From: Xanthomonas prunicola
Lineage (GTDB): Bacteria; Pseudomonadota; Gammaproteobacteria; Xanthomonadales; Xanthomonadaceae
Length of the DNA stretch: 64,000 nt
Direction: 5' to 3'
Assembly (NCBI RefSeq): GCF_002846205.1
Contig: NZ_PHKV01000005.1
Span: 248,001-312,000, forward strand
Below, piece after piece: positions 1 to 9,771 of the stretch (position 1 is the first letter of the stretch; every line of letters starts with the position of its first letter). The translations under genes were made by a program, and so were the position numbers. Below the pieces are notes generated by a model, which saw only the letters and a program-made list of their open reading frames with translations, made no database searches and was not told the DNA's origin.

Positions 1-1
1 G

Positions 2-1876
2 GTGGGCTACGACCTGGCGTTGACGGTCTACTCGATGCTCGTGGCGATTCTGACCTCGGCGCTAGCGCTCTGGCTGACCTCGCGCGCGGATTTGCCCTTG
101 CCACGGCTGGGCCTGGGTGCGCTGCTGATGGGGCTGGGCATTGCGCTGATGCATTACATGGGCATGGGCGCGCTGTGCATGGTCAAGGCCATCAGCTATG
201 ACCCACTGCTGTTCGGGCTATCGATCGCCATTGCCATCGTCGCCTCTGCCGCTGCGTTATGGATCGCCTTCCGGCTGCGCCATGACGGGCAACGCTACAG
301 CCTGCGCCTGATCGCCGCCGTGATCATGGGCGTGGCGATCGTGGGCATGCATTACACCGGCATGGCCGCCGCGCGGTTCGCGCCCGGCAGTTTGTGTGGA
401 GGCGGCGCCGATACGCAGCTGCCATTGTCGTGGCTGGCGGCAGTGGTGCTGGTGACCTTGGTCTTGCTGATGCTGGCACTGGTGATCTCGTTGCTGTCGC
501 GCCGTTTTCAGCAGCGCACCGACGTGCTGACGCAATCGCTGGCCAAGGCCAATGCCGACCTCGCACTGGCGGCGCTGCACGACCCACTGACCCGCCTGCC
601 CAACCGCGTGCTGCTGCACGAGCATCTCCTGCAGAACATCGAGCGCGCCCAGCGCGAGGGGCAGCGCTTTGCGGTGATGCTGATCAACCTGGACGGCTTC
701 AAGGTGATCAACGACGGCTACGGCCATCAGCTGGGCGACCGCCTGCTGGTGGTGGTGGCCGAGCGTTTGAACGCACACCGGCGCGCGCATGGCAGCCTGG
801 CGCGGCTGGGCGCCGATGAGTTCGTGCTGATGGCCGACATCGCCGACCCGGAAGATGGCGCCGCACTCGCCGCGCACCTGGTGCAGGCCTTGGCGGTGCC
901 GTTTCTGGTCTCCAACCACGAACTGCGTCTGAGCAGCAGCATTGGCATTGCGCTATACCCGGAAGATGCCGGCAGCGGTCCCCAGCTACTGGCGCATGCC
1001 GACGCGGCGATGCACCATGCCAAGCACGCCGGCCGCAACCGCTACAGCTTTTTCGAACGCTCGATGACGGCCACCACCCGCGAGCGCCTGCAGTTGCTGC
1101 AGGAATTGCCGCGTGCGCTGGAACTGGGCCAGTTCGTACTGCATTACCAGCCCAAATACTGCGCCGAGGACGGCCGCCCGATCGGCGCCGAAGCGCTGAT
1201 CCGCTGGCAGCACCCCGAACGCGGCCTGGTGCCGCCGGACAGCTTCATTCCGCTGGCCGAACGCAGCGGCATGATCGGCCTGCTCGGCAGCTGGGTGCTG
1301 CGGCAAGCCTGCCGCCAGATGCGTGACTGGCGCGAAGCCGGGCACGGCGACTGGCGGGTGGCGGTCAACCTGTCGGCGCTCCAGCTGGCCTCGCCCAGCT
1401 TGCTGGACGAAGTGGCCACCACGCTCAGCGAGTTCACGCTGGCACCAGGCCAGCTCACCCTGGAAATCACCGAAACCATGGCCATGCGCGATGCCGACGC
1501 CTGCCTGCGCACCCTGGGTCAGCTCAACGCGCTGGGTGTGCGCATCGCCATCGACGACTTCGGCACCGGCTATTCCAACCTGCTTTACCTGCGCAAGCTG
1601 CCGGCGCATGAGCTCAAGATCGACCGCAGCTTCGTGCAGGCCATGGACAGCAGTGCCGAAGACATCGCCATCGTGGCCGCCGTGGTGGCGCTGGCCCACA
1701 CCATGCGTCTGCAGGTGGTGGCCGAAGGGGTGGAAACCACCGCCCAGCGCAATACCCTGGAACGGCTGGGTTGCGACCAGCTGCAAGGCTATCTGCTAGG
1801 CCGCCCGATGGATGCCGAACGCTTTATCGCCACCGTGGTCGCCCAGCGCGACGGCCCGCAACGCCTGGCAAGCTGA
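2..1876 (+). CDS. MHYT-GGDEF-EAL cyclic-di-GMP phosphodiesterase (5' end cut by window)
   Basis: A membrane sensor that probably hydrolyses cyclic di-GMP. The visible part starts inside an MHYT sensor domain: two MHYT-like motifs (MHYMGMG near residue 50 and MHYTGMA near residue 116) lie among hydrophobic helices, and a full domain has more of these, so the real start is left of the window and the GTG at position 2 is only the first available codon. A diguanylate cyclase-like domain follows (about 190-350); its signature reads GADEF instead of GGDEF, so cyclase activity is doubtful. The EAL domain (about 365-615) keeps the expected motifs: EALIRW, NLSALQL, ITET, IDDFGTGYSN, KIDRSF, AEGVET and QGYLLGRP. 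I infer a phosphodiesterase. It lies 146 bp upstream of flhB on the same strand, fitting a role in motility control. Confidence 0.85.
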   Translation: MGYDLALTVYSMLVAILTSALALWLTSRADLPLPRLGLGALLMGLGIALMHYMGMGALCMVKAISYDPLLFGLSIAIAIVASAAALWIAFRLRHDGQRYSLRLIAAVIMGVAIVGMHYTGMAAARFAPGSLCGGGADTQLPLSWLAAVVLVTLVLLMLALVISLLSRRFQQRTDVLTQSLAKANADLALAALHDPLTRLPNRVLLHEHLLQNIERAQREGQRFAVMLINLDGFKVINDGYGHQLGDRLLVVVAERLNAHRRAHGSLARLGADEFVLMADIADPEDGAALAAHLVQALAVPFLVSNHELRLSSSIGIALYPEDAGSGPQLLAHADAAMHHAKHAGRNRYSFFERSMTATTRERLQLLQELPRALELGQFVLHYQPKYCAEDGRPIGAEALIRWQHPERGLVPPDSFIPLAERSGMIGLLGSWVLRQACRQMRDWREAGHGDWRVAVNLSALQLASPSLLDEVATTLSEFTLAPGQLTLEITETMAMRDADACLRTLGQLNALGVRIAIDDFGTGYSNLLYLRKLPAHELKIDRSFVQAMDSSAEDIAIVAAVVALAHTMRLQVVAEGVETTAQRNTLERLGCDQLQGYLLGRPMDAERFIATVVAQRDGPQRLAS

Positions 1877-2022
1877 GCCGCCCACTGCAGCCACAACGTC
1901 CCGCCAGCGGTTCAACCCGCAGCCACCGCTTGTCCGACTCCCCAATCCCGATTTCAGATTCCCGTCTCAACCATATGGAACGCCGCTTGCATCAGCTGGG
2001 GTAATCCCCCACCGGCACCTCC

Positions 2023-3153
2023 ATGTCTGAGTCCGAAGACGGCGGCGAGCGTACAGAGCTTCCCACCGAAAAACGCCTGCGCGAGGCCCGTGAGCAGGGC
2101 AACATCCCGCAATCGCGCGAGCTCTCGACGGCCGCCGTGTTCGGTGCCGGCGTGTTCGCACTGATGGCGCTTGCCCGCGGCATCGGCGATCGCGCCACCG
2201 TCTGGATGAAGACCGCGCTCAGCCCGGACCCGACGATGCGCGAACACCCCATGGCGCTGTTCGGCCATTTCGGCGATCTGCTTCTGCAGTTGCTGTGGGT
2301 GATGCTGCCGCTGATCGGCATCTGCCTGGCCGCCGGCCTGGCCGGTCCGCTGCTGATGAGCGGCCTGCACTTTTCCAGTAAGGCGATCATGCCCGACCTC
2401 ACCAAGCTCAACCCGGCCAACGGGATCAAGCGCATGTGGGGCAGCAATAGCCTGGCCGAGCTGGTCAAGTCGGTGCTGCGCCTGGTGTTCGTCGGTCTGG
2501 CTGCCAGTTTCTGCATCTCCAAGAGCCTGCCGGGTTTGCGCTCGCTGGTGAGCCAGCCGCTGGAACAGGCGGTCGGCAACGGGCTGGACTTCACCAAGAG
2601 CCTGCTGTTCTACACCGCCGGTGCGCTGGTGCTGCTGGCCGCCATCGACGCGCCGTACCAGAAATGGAACTGGATGCGGAAGCTGAAGATGACGCGCGAA
2701 GAGATCAAGCGCGAGATGAAGGAAAGCGAAGGCAGCCCCGAGGTGAAGGGCCGCATCCGCCAGATGCAGATGCAGATGTCGCAGCGCCAGATGATGGAAG
2801 CGGTGCCCAAGGCCGACGTGGTGCTGATGAACCCGACCCACTACGCGGTGGCGCTCAAGTACGAAGGCGGCAAGATGCGCGCCCCGATCGTGGTGGCCAA
2901 GGGCGTGGACGAAATGGCCTTCCGCATCCGCGAATCCGGCGAGCAGCACCGGGTGGCGATCGTCACCGCACCGCCTTTGGCACGCGCCTTGTATAGGGAA
3001 GCACAAATCGGCAAGGAAATTCCCGTGAGACTCTATTCGGTCGTGGCCCAGGTGCTCTCCTACGTCTACCAGCTGCGTGGCTGGAACGGCGGCCCGATGC
3101 CGGAATTGCCCTCGCTGGACGTGGATGAGTTCGGCAAGGGAGCCAGCGCATGA
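2023..3153 (+). CDS. flhB: Flagellar type III export switch protein FlhB
   Basis: Inner-membrane component of the flagellar type III export gate that switches substrate class from rod/hook to filament. 376 residues, normal for the family. The N-terminus (EDGGERTELPTEKRLREAREQG) is the usual amphipathic start, followed by four hydrophobic segments up to about residue 210 and a charged cytoplasmic domain. The autocleavage site NPTH is intact at about residues 270-273, followed by YAVALKY, so the switch should work. The stop overlaps the flhA start (ATGA), implying translational coupling. ATG at 2023 is chosen because homology begins at once. Confidence 0.96.
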   Translation: MSESEDGGERTELPTEKRLREAREQGNIPQSRELSTAAVFGAGVFALMALARGIGDRATVWMKTALSPDPTMREHPMALFGHFGDLLLQLLWVMLPLIGICLAAGLAGPLLMSGLHFSSKAIMPDLTKLNPANGIKRMWGSNSLAELVKSVLRLVFVGLAASFCISKSLPGLRSLVSQPLEQAVGNGLDFTKSLLFYTAGALVLLAAIDAPYQKWNWMRKLKMTREEIKREMKESEGSPEVKGRIRQMQMQMSQRQMMEAVPKADVVLMNPTHYAVALKYEGGKMRAPIVVAKGVDEMAFRIRESGEQHRVAIVTAPPLARALYREAQIGKEIPVRLYSVVAQVLSYVYQLRGWNGGPMPELPSLDVDEFGKGASA

Positions 3154-5243
3154 GCGCCCAGCCCGCCCCGATGAATGCCCGCCGCGTGATGGAGTTGCTG
3201 CGCAATGGCCTGGGCGCGCCGCTGGCGCTGATGGCCATGCTGGCCATGCTGATGGTGCCGCTGGCCGCGCCGGTGCTGGATGCGTTATTCACCTTCAACA
3301 TCGCCATCTCGCTGATGGTGCTGCTGGCGGTGGTGTACGTGCAGCGCCCGCTGGAATTCACCATTTTCCCGATCGTGCTGCTGATGACCACGATGCTGCG
3401 GCTGGCGCTGAACGTCGCCTCCAGCCGCGTGATCCTGATCAACGGCCAGGACGGTCACGCCGCGGCCGGTAAGGTCATCGAGGCCTTCGGCCAGTTCGTG
3501 ATCGGCGGCAACTACGCCGTGGGCATCGTGGTGTTCGCGATCCTGACCATCATCAACTTCGTGGTCATCACCAAGGGTGCCGGGCGCGTGTCGGAAGTGA
3601 CCGCGCGCTTCATCCTGGACGCCATGCCCGGCAAGCAGATGGCCATCGACGCCGACCTCAACGCCGGTTTGCTGACGCGCGAGGAAGCCAAGGCCCGCCG
3701 CGAAGAGGTGCGCGAGGAAGCCGACTTCTACGGCGCGATGGACGGCGCCAACAAATTCATCCGCGGCGACGCCATCGCCGCGATCATGATCCTGTTCATC
3801 AACCTGGTCGGCGGCATGGCAGTGGGCATGCTCCAGCACGGCATGAGCTTCATGGATGCCGCGTCCACCTACACCCTGCTGTCGATCGGCGACGGTCTGG
3901 TGGCGCAGCTGCCGGCCCTGCTGGTGTCGTCCTCGGTCGCCTTGCTGGTGACCCGCGCCTCGCGGGCACAGGACATGCGCGGGGCCATGATCAGCCAGGT
4001 GTTCGGCCAGCACCGCGCGCTGGCGGTGGCTGCGGCCATCCTGGGCCTGGTCGGCCTGGTGCCGGGCATGCCCAACGTCGCGTTTTTGACGCTGGGTCTG
4101 ATCCTGGGCGTGATCGCCTGGAAGATGTACAAACGCAGCCTGGTGGTTGCCCCGACCGGCGACCCCGCCACTGACCCGAAGGCCGCCGCGGCCGCCACTG
4201 CCGCACAGGCCAGCGCCGAACTGAGCTGGGACGAGCTGCGTCCGATCGACCCGCTGGGCCTGGAAGTGGGCTACCGGCTGATCCCGCTGGTGGACAAGAC
4301 CCAGGGCGGCGAACTCATGGCGCGTATCAAGGGCGTGCGCCGCAAGCTCACCCAGGACATCGGCTTCCTGGTCCCGCCGGTGCACATCCGCGACAACCTG
4401 GAGTTGTCCGCCAACGCCTACCGCCTGCTGGTGCACGGCGTGCCGGTGGCCACCGCAGAAATCTATTCCGACCGCGAGCTGGCGCTGGACCCGGGCGGCG
4501 CGCTCGGCCAGCTCGACGGCATCCCCGGCAAGGACCCGGCATTTGGCCTGGACGCCACCTGGATCCAGCCGCATCAACGCGCCTATGCCGAATCGATGGG
4601 CTACACCGTGGTCGACCCGGCCACCGTGGTCGCCACCCATCTGTCGCACCTGATCCGCGAACACGCCCCGGAACTGCTCGGCCACGAGGAAGTGCAGCAG
4701 CTGCTGGCGACGCTGGCCAAGACTGCGCCGAAGATGGTCGAAGATCTCACCCCCAAGGCGCTGCCGCTGTCGGTCGTGGTGCGCGTGCTGCAGAACTTGC
4801 TGATCGAGAAGATCCCGGTGCGCCAGCTGCGCAAGATCGTCGAAGCACTGGTCGAACACGCCCCGCACAGCCAGGACCCGGCCACCCTCACTGCCGCCGT
4901 GCGTACCTCGCTGGGCCGCTTTATCGTGCAGGAAATCGCCGGCATGTCGGCCGAACTGCCGGTGTTCACCCTGGCCCCGCAGTTGGAGCGCGTGCTGCAG
5001 GAATCCACCCACGGCAATGGCGTGGCGCTGGAACCGGGCCTGGCCGAACGCCTGCACCAGAGCCTGGCCGAGTGCGTCGGCAAACAGGAAGCCCGCAACG
5101 AACCGGCGGTGGTGCTGGTCCCCGGACAGGTGCGCGCCGCACTCGCCCGATTGGTGCGCCACAGCGTGCCCAGCCTGTCGGTGCTGGCCTATAGCGAAGT
5201 ACCGGAAGACAAGCGCTTGAAGCTGGTCGGTACGATTAGCTAA
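3150..5243 (+). CDS. flhA: Flagellar export gate protein FlhA
   Basis: The largest export-gate subunit, a proton-driven channel with a cytoplasmic ring that docks chaperone-substrate complexes. 697 residues. The N-terminal half (about 15-325) is strongly hydrophobic with the conserved stretch RPLEFTIFPIVLLMTT and the FHIPEP-type loop (GAMDGANKFIRGDAIA, about residues 195-210). The C-terminal half is the soluble docking domain with family motifs such as DPLGLEVGYRLIPLVD, PPVHIRDN and TATHLSHLIRE-like (VVATHLSHLIREH). It is translationally coupled to flhB. A GC-rich hairpin at 5329-5359 follows the stop. Confidence 0.96.
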   Translation: MSAQPAPMNARRVMELLRNGLGAPLALMAMLAMLMVPLAAPVLDALFTFNIAISLMVLLAVVYVQRPLEFTIFPIVLLMTTMLRLALNVASSRVILINGQDGHAAAGKVIEAFGQFVIGGNYAVGIVVFAILTIINFVVITKGAGRVSEVTARFILDAMPGKQMAIDADLNAGLLTREEAKARREEVREEADFYGAMDGANKFIRGDAIAAIMILFINLVGGMAVGMLQHGMSFMDAASTYTLLSIGDGLVAQLPALLVSSSVALLVTRASRAQDMRGAMISQVFGQHRALAVAAAILGLVGLVPGMPNVAFLTLGLILGVIAWKMYKRSLVVAPTGDPATDPKAAAAATAAQASAELSWDELRPIDPLGLEVGYRLIPLVDKTQGGELMARIKGVRRKLTQDIGFLVPPVHIRDNLELSANAYRLLVHGVPVATAEIYSDRELALDPGGALGQLDGIPGKDPAFGLDATWIQPHQRAYAESMGYTVVDPATVVATHLSHLIREHAPELLGHEEVQQLLATLAKTAPKMVEDLTPKALPLSVVVRVLQNLLIEKIPVRQLRKIVEALVEHAPHSQDPATLTAAVRTSLGRFIVQEIAGMSAELPVFTLAPQLERVLQESTHGNGVALEPGLAERLHQSLAECVGKQEARNEPAVVLVPGQVRAALARLVRHSVPSLSVLAYSEVPEDKRLKLVGTIS

Positions 5244-5328
5244 GCCGGCCAGGCACCGGCGCGTGCGCCCGCGGAACGCGAGCGCCCGTGCGCTCCTTCG
5301 ACAGGCAAGACGTGTCGGCAGACCGCAA

Positions 5329-5359
5329 GACCGGTCTGGCATTCAGCGCCAGACCGGTC
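5329..5359 (+). terminator. Hairpin downstream of flhA
   Basis: A perfect 12-bp inverted repeat (GACCGGTCTGGC and its complement, 5329-5340 and 5348-5359) with a 7-nt loop, 85 bp after the flhA stop. There is no T-tract, so it may be a weak terminator or an mRNA 3' stabiliser. Confidence 0.45.
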
Positions 5360-5849
5360 GCAGCATCCACCGCCGCGGGCCACGAAGCACTCAAGCTGCA
5401 GCAGGACCCAAGGTTCCCTGCCGCTCGTGAGCCCATTGCACGCGTGGCTTACATGAAACACCTCGCACTGACGTCTTGGAGGCGGCCCAGGTCGCGACCA
5501 GGTGCTGCTGCGCATCCAACACCGTCCGGACCAGATCGCAGCGTTCGCTGGCGCCAGCAGTTACGCGCAGTGCTGCAGGCCGGCCCCTCATCTGCGCGCC
5601 GGAAATCCGCCACTCGGCTGAACGTCCAATCGATTGCATGGCACCGGCCAGCCAGATGTCTTCGCGCGGGCCTACCGCTCGCCTCCCGGATCAATCGGAG
5701 CACTGCGACCATCGCGGCACCGATGCCTCGCCCATCCAGAAGAATCCAATCAATACAGCGACTTGGATGCGCAGGCAGCGCCCGAACCCAGCACTTCCCC
5801 GCCGCTTTCCAGCGTCAGCGCACCGCCAGAAACCCAGCACAACACGTTT
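5360..5849. other. Non-coding stretch between flhA and flhF
   Basis: About 490 bp with several overlapping open frames on both strands, none with a convincing ribosome binding site, conserved domain or codon pattern. I see no gene here. The only regulatory signal is the sigma-54-like site just to the right. Confidence 0.5.
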
Positions 5850-5865
5850 TGGCACACCGCATGCA
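5850..5865 (+). promoter_or_regulatory. Candidate sigma-54 (RpoN) promoter of flhF
   Basis: TGGCACACCGCATGCA matches the -24/-12 consensus TGGCACG-N4-TTGCW: GG and GC are separated by exactly 10 nt. It lies about 160 nt upstream of the flhF start. RpoN/FleQ control of this operon is established for Pseudomonas and reported for xanthomonads; use of this particular site is inferred. Confidence 0.5.
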
Positions 5866-6022
5866 TTAGCTCTGCCGACACCGCAGCAGCAGCACCGCTC
5901 CGGGGCGAACGCAGGACTTGGAACAACGACCGGGACAGGCAACTCATGACGCTGGCAACACACCCACATTCATCGCGCACCCGTCCGGCGTCCGGCGGGT
6001 CCCGTTCCTGGAGGCACTTCGC

Positions 6023-7708
6023 ATGAAAATCAAACGCTTCGTTGCCCCGGACATGCGCACCGCATTCCGCATGGTGCGTGAAGAACACGGCCCGGACGCA
6101 GTGATCCTGTCCAACCGCCGTACCGCTGAAGGCATCGAGATCGTCGCTGCCAGCAACTACGACGAAGAACTCGTGCAGCGCGCTTTGGAAACCGCGCGCT
6201 CCGAGACCCCGGCCGCCGCCCACAGCGAGCAGGCACCCATCCAGCAGGCGCCTGCCCCGCAAGCTCCGGCCAGGTCCGCCGCACCGGTACACGCCCCGCT
6301 CAAGCCGGCTGCCGATGCCAATGTGAGCCAGCGCCAGCGCGTTGCCAGCGCCGCTGAAGACATGATCGCCGCCATGGCGCTGCGTCAGCCGGTCAACGTG
6401 CCGCGCCAGGCGCCGGTTGCCGCGCCGATACGCACCGCCAGCATCCCTTCGCCGGCCGCCCAGGCACTGGCCCACGCGGTTGCCGTCACCACTGCCCCGC
6501 GTCAGGAACACGCACTGTCGGCCGTGCCGGAACAGCTGTTCGCCGACTTCCTGACCACCGCCCCGGTGCAGCGCCCTGTCGTGCACGCCGCTCCGGCGCA
6601 GGCGCCGAGCCCGGTGATGGCGGCGGCGCTCGCCACGCATGCCGGCTACGGCCAGGACGAAGACGACCGCGACGACGAAGCCGACTTCGATCTGGACGAC
6701 GCCCTGCCGCAGATCCTGCCGCCGGCCGCGTTGCCGCCGATCGTCGTCGCCCCCGCCGCGCTGGCCGCGGTTCCGGTTGCCGCCGCGCCGGCCCCGCAGA
6801 ACGACGAAGAACTCAAGCAGCTACGTGGCGAGCTGGCGCTGATGCGGCAGATGATCGAGCGCGAAATGAACCGCCTCACCGACGAGCGCCTGCGTGGCTC
6901 CCCGGTGCGTGCGCAGGCGCTGGAGCTGATGGACGACTATGGCTTCGATGCCGGCCTGACCCGCGATGTCGCCATGCAGATCCCGGCCGATACCGAATTG
7001 CACCGTGGCCGCGGGCTGATGCTGGGACTGCTGTCCAAGCGCCTGCCGGTGGCCCCGATCGACCCGCTGGAACGCGGCGGCGTGATCGCCCTGGTCGGCC
7101 CGACCGGTGCCGGCAAGACCACCACCATCGCCAAGCTGGCACAGCGCTTCGCCGCCCAGCACGCCCCGCGCGACGTCGCCCTGGTCACCACCGACACCTT
7201 GCGCGTCGGTGGCCGCGAGCAGCTGCACAGCTACGGCCGCCAGCTCGGTATCGCCGTGCACGAGGCCGACAGCGCCGAAAGCTTGCTTGAGCTGCTGGAG
7301 CGCCTGCGCGACTACAAGCTGGTGCTGATCGATACCGCCGGCATGGGCCAGCGCGACCGCGCCCTGGCCGCCCAGCTGAACTGGCTACGCGCCGCCCAGC
7401 AGGTGACGTCGCTGCTGGTGCTGCCCGCCAACTCCCATTTTGCCGACCTCGACGAGGTCGTGCGCCGCTTCGCCCACGCCAAGCCCCAAGGCGTGGTGCT
7501 GACCAAACTCGACGAGACCGGCCGCTTCGGCAGCGCCTTGTCGGTGGTGGTCGACCACCAAATGCCCATCACCTGGGTGACTGACGGACAGCGGGTCCCC
7601 GATGACCTGCACCGCGCCAATGCCGCCAGTCTCGTTCTTCGCCTTGAAGATTTGCGGCGCGCTGCCGATAAGCCCTGTACTCCGGAGCACAACCATGCAG
7701 TCGCGTGA
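6023..7708 (+). CDS. flhF: Flagellar SRP-like GTPase FlhF
   Basis: SRP-family GTPase that fixes the polar site of flagellum assembly. 561 residues from ATG 6023, chosen because GGAGG lies 8 nt upstream and the family-typical start MKIKRFVAPDMRTAFRMVREE follows; an in-frame extension further upstream is unlikely. After a short B domain comes a long Ala/Pro-rich linker (about 60-270). The NG domain carries the P-loop GPTGAGKTTT (about 359-368), DTLRVGGREQL, DTAGMGQRD (G3) and TKLDETGRFG (G4), all intact. The last 14 nt overlap the fleN start, so the two are translationally coupled. Confidence 0.95.
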   Translation: MKIKRFVAPDMRTAFRMVREEHGPDAVILSNRRTAEGIEIVAASNYDEELVQRALETARSETPAAAHSEQAPIQQAPAPQAPARSAAPVHAPLKPAADANVSQRQRVASAAEDMIAAMALRQPVNVPRQAPVAAPIRTASIPSPAAQALAHAVAVTTAPRQEHALSAVPEQLFADFLTTAPVQRPVVHAAPAQAPSPVMAAALATHAGYGQDEDDRDDEADFDLDDALPQILPPAALPPIVVAPAALAAVPVAAAPAPQNDEELKQLRGELALMRQMIEREMNRLTDERLRGSPVRAQALELMDDYGFDAGLTRDVAMQIPADTELHRGRGLMLGLLSKRLPVAPIDPLERGGVIALVGPTGAGKTTTIAKLAQRFAAQHAPRDVALVTTDTLRVGGREQLHSYGRQLGIAVHEADSAESLLELLERLRDYKLVLIDTAGMGQRDRALAAQLNWLRAAQQVTSLLVLPANSHFADLDEVVRRFAHAKPQGVVLTKLDETGRFGSALSVVVDHQMPITWVTDGQRVPDDLHRANAASLVLRLEDLRRAADKPCTPEHNHAVA

Positions 7709-8579
7709 ATACGCCAAGCTGACCAACGCCTTCCCCCTGTCGGCGACCCGTCCCGAGCCCTTGGGCCCGGTGCGCACCATTGCCGTGACCGGCGGCAAGG
7801 GTGGCGTGGGGAAAACCAACATCTCCGCCAACCTGGCGGTGGCGCTTGCCGACATGGGCAAACGCACCCTGCTGCTGGACGCCGACCTGGGCCTGGCCAA
7901 CCTGGACGTGGTCCTGGGCCTGGCGCCCAAGTACACCCTGGCCGACCTGATCGCCGGCCGCTGCACGCTGGATGAAGTGATCATCGAAGGCCCCGGCGGC
8001 GTGCTGGTGGTGCCGGCCGCCTCCGGTCGCCGCCACATGGCCGAACTGGCTCCGGCCCAGCACATCGGCCTGGTCAACGTGTTCTCCGAACTGGAACGCG
8101 ACCTGGACGTGATGGTCATCGACACCGCCGCCGGCATCACCGACAGCGTGTTGACCTTCTGCCAGGCGGCCCAGGACACCGTGGTGGTGGTCTGCGACGA
8201 ACCGGCCTCGATCACCGACGCCTACGCCCTGATCAAGGTGCTCTCGCGCGAACGCGGCGTGGACCGCCTGCAGATCATCGCCAACATGGTGCGCGACCCC
8301 AACGAAGGTCGCCTGCTGTACGACAAGCTCTCGCGCGTGTGCGAAAAGTTCCTGGGCGACGTGTCGCTGAACTATCTCGGCCACGTGCCGCAGGACGACT
8401 GGCTACGCCTGTCGGTGCAGCGTCAGCAACCGGTCATCAAGGCCTACCCCGCCAGTCCGTCGGCGCAGGCCATTGCCGAAATCGCACGCCGTACCTCGCG
8501 CTGGCAGGCTCCCACCGTGCCGCGCGGCAACGTCGAGTTCTTTGTCGAACGCATCATCCAACGGGGAGTGGCCGCATGA
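7695..8579 (+). CDS. fleN: Flagellar number regulator FleN/FlhG (MinD-like ATPase)
   Basis: MinD/ParA-type ATPase that limits polar flagella to one, acting against FlhF and the FleQ regulator. The start at 7695 follows GGAG at 7684-7687; 294 residues. A deviant Walker A motif, GGKGGVGKTN (about 32-41), DADLGLANLD, and the Walker B-like MVIDTAAGI identify the family. It lies in the order flhF-fleN-fliA typical of polar flagellates. Its stop overlaps the fliA ATG by four bases. Confidence 0.94.
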   Translation: MQSREYAKLTNAFPLSATRPEPLGPVRTIAVTGGKGGVGKTNISANLAVALADMGKRTLLLDADLGLANLDVVLGLAPKYTLADLIAGRCTLDEVIIEGPGGVLVVPAASGRRHMAELAPAQHIGLVNVFSELERDLDVMVIDTAAGITDSVLTFCQAAQDTVVVVCDEPASITDAYALIKVLSRERGVDRLQIIANMVRDPNEGRLLYDKLSRVCEKFLGDVSLNYLGHVPQDDWLRLSVQRQQPVIKAYPASPSAQAIAEIARRTSRWQAPTVPRGNVEFFVERIIQRGVAA

Positions 8580-9343
8580 GCACCGCTACCGCAACCACGG
8601 CCAGCGCGCAGTACCGCGCCGTGCAGCGCAACAACGCCAACGACGTGGTGACCCAGCACGCGGACCTGGTCCGCCGCATCGCCCACCATCTGGCCGCGCG
8701 CCTGCCGGCCAGCGTGGAGGTGGACGACCTGATCCAGGCCGGCATGATCGGCCTGATCGAAGCCTCGCGCAGTTACGACTCCGACCAGGGCGCCTCGTTC
8801 GAAACCTATGCCTCGATCCGCATCCGCGGCTCGATGATCGACGAAATTCGTCGCGGCGACTGGGTGCCGCGTTCGGTGCACCGCCGCGCCCGCGATGCCG
8901 CCGCCGCCGTGCGCAAGATCGAACAGAACACCGGCCGCGCCGCCGCCGCCACCGAAGTGGCCGCCGCAATGGAAATGCCGCTGCCCGATTACCTGCGTCT
9001 GATGGAAGATGCTGCACGTGGCCAGGTGCTCAGCCTGGAATCGCGCATCGAAGATCACGGCGAGCTGGACACCACCGCCAAGGGTGGCCCCAACCCGCAG
9101 CAGATGATGGAGCGTGGCGAATTCGGCCGCGAACTGGGCAAGGCCATCGGCCAATTGCCCGAGCGCGAGCAGCTGGTGCTGTCGCTGTACTATGAACAAG
9201 AATTGAATCTGAAAGAAATCGGCGCCGTGCTCGGTGTCAGCGAATCGCGCGTCTGCCAGATCCACGGCCAGGCAGTGGTGCGTTTGCGGGGCCGCCTCAA
9301 AGTCTTCGAACTGGCCGATGCCGGTGTCGAAATTGACGAATAA
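8576..9343 (+). CDS. fliA: Flagellar sigma factor FliA (sigma-28)
   Basis: RNA polymerase sigma factor for late flagellar and chemotaxis genes. 255 residues from the ATG that overlaps the fleN stop, with GGGGAG just upstream. Region 2 is seen in VDDLIQAGMIGLIEASRSYD and FETYASIRIRGSMIDEIRR; region 4 (about 205-245) has LPEREQLVLSLYYEQ and the helix-turn-helix LKEIGAVLGVSESRVCQIH. It probably recognises the GCCGNTA-type promoters listed elsewhere in this window. Its own sequence shows no truncation. Confidence 0.95.
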   Translation: MSTATATTASAQYRAVQRNNANDVVTQHADLVRRIAHHLAARLPASVEVDDLIQAGMIGLIEASRSYDSDQGASFETYASIRIRGSMIDEIRRGDWVPRSVHRRARDAAAAVRKIEQNTGRAAAATEVAAAMEMPLPDYLRLMEDAARGQVLSLESRIEDHGELDTTAKGGPNPQQMMERGEFGRELGKAIGQLPEREQLVLSLYYEQELNLKEIGAVLGVSESRVCQIHGQAVVRLRGRLKVFELADAGVEIDE

Positions 9344-9378
9344 TTTTTTCGCGTATTTTTTCGTGTTAGGAGCTTGAT

Positions 9379-9771
9379 GTGAACAAGAACATGCGGATCC
9401 TGATCGTGGACGACTTCTCGACGATGCGACGTATCGTCAAGAATCTGTTGGGCGATCTCGGCTTCACCAATACCGCAGAGGCCGAAGACGGCAACAGCGC
9501 CCTGGCGGCGTTGCGTGCTGGCCCGTTCGACTTCGTGGTGACGGACTGGAACATGCCCGGCATGACCGGCATCGACCTGCTGCGCAACATCCGCGCCGAC
9601 GCCAAGCTCAAGCACCTGCCGGTGATGATGGTGACCGCCGAAGCCAAGCGCGAGCAGATCATCGAAGCCGCGCAGTGCGGCGTGAACGGCTACATCATCA
9701 AGCCGTTCACCGCGCAGACGCTGGAAGAAAAGCTGGGCAAGGTGTTCGAACGTCTGGCGGCGACCGCCTGA
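9379..9771 (+). CDS. cheY: Chemotaxis response regulator CheY
   Basis: Single-domain receiver that carries phosphate from CheA to the flagellar switch. 130 residues, starting at GTG 9379 with TAGGAG at 9367-9372. The acidic pair ([10 protein letters not shown]), the phosphoacceptor Asp in [10 protein letters not shown], the conserved Thr in MMVTAEA and the Lys in IIKPFT are all present. It has the [14 protein letters not shown] signature of true flagellar CheY. Its stop overlaps the cheZ start by one base. Confidence 0.94.
   Translation: MNKNMRILIVDDFSTMRRIVKNLLGDLGFTNTAEAEDGNSALAALRAGPFDFVVTDWNMPGMTGIDLLRNIRADAKLKHLPVMMVTAEAKREQIIEAAQCGVNGYIIKPFTAQTLEEKLGKVFERLAATA

Noticed and set aside
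3285..5342. A 685-codon open frame antisense to flhA
   Set aside because: The translation is His/Gln/Arg-rich without domains and mirrors flhA codon structure; long antisense frames are expected at this GC content.
5288..5869. A 193-codon frame between flhA and flhF
   Set aside because: No ribosome binding site, no domain and composition unlike the neighbours; it contains the hairpin and ends beyond the sigma-54-like site.
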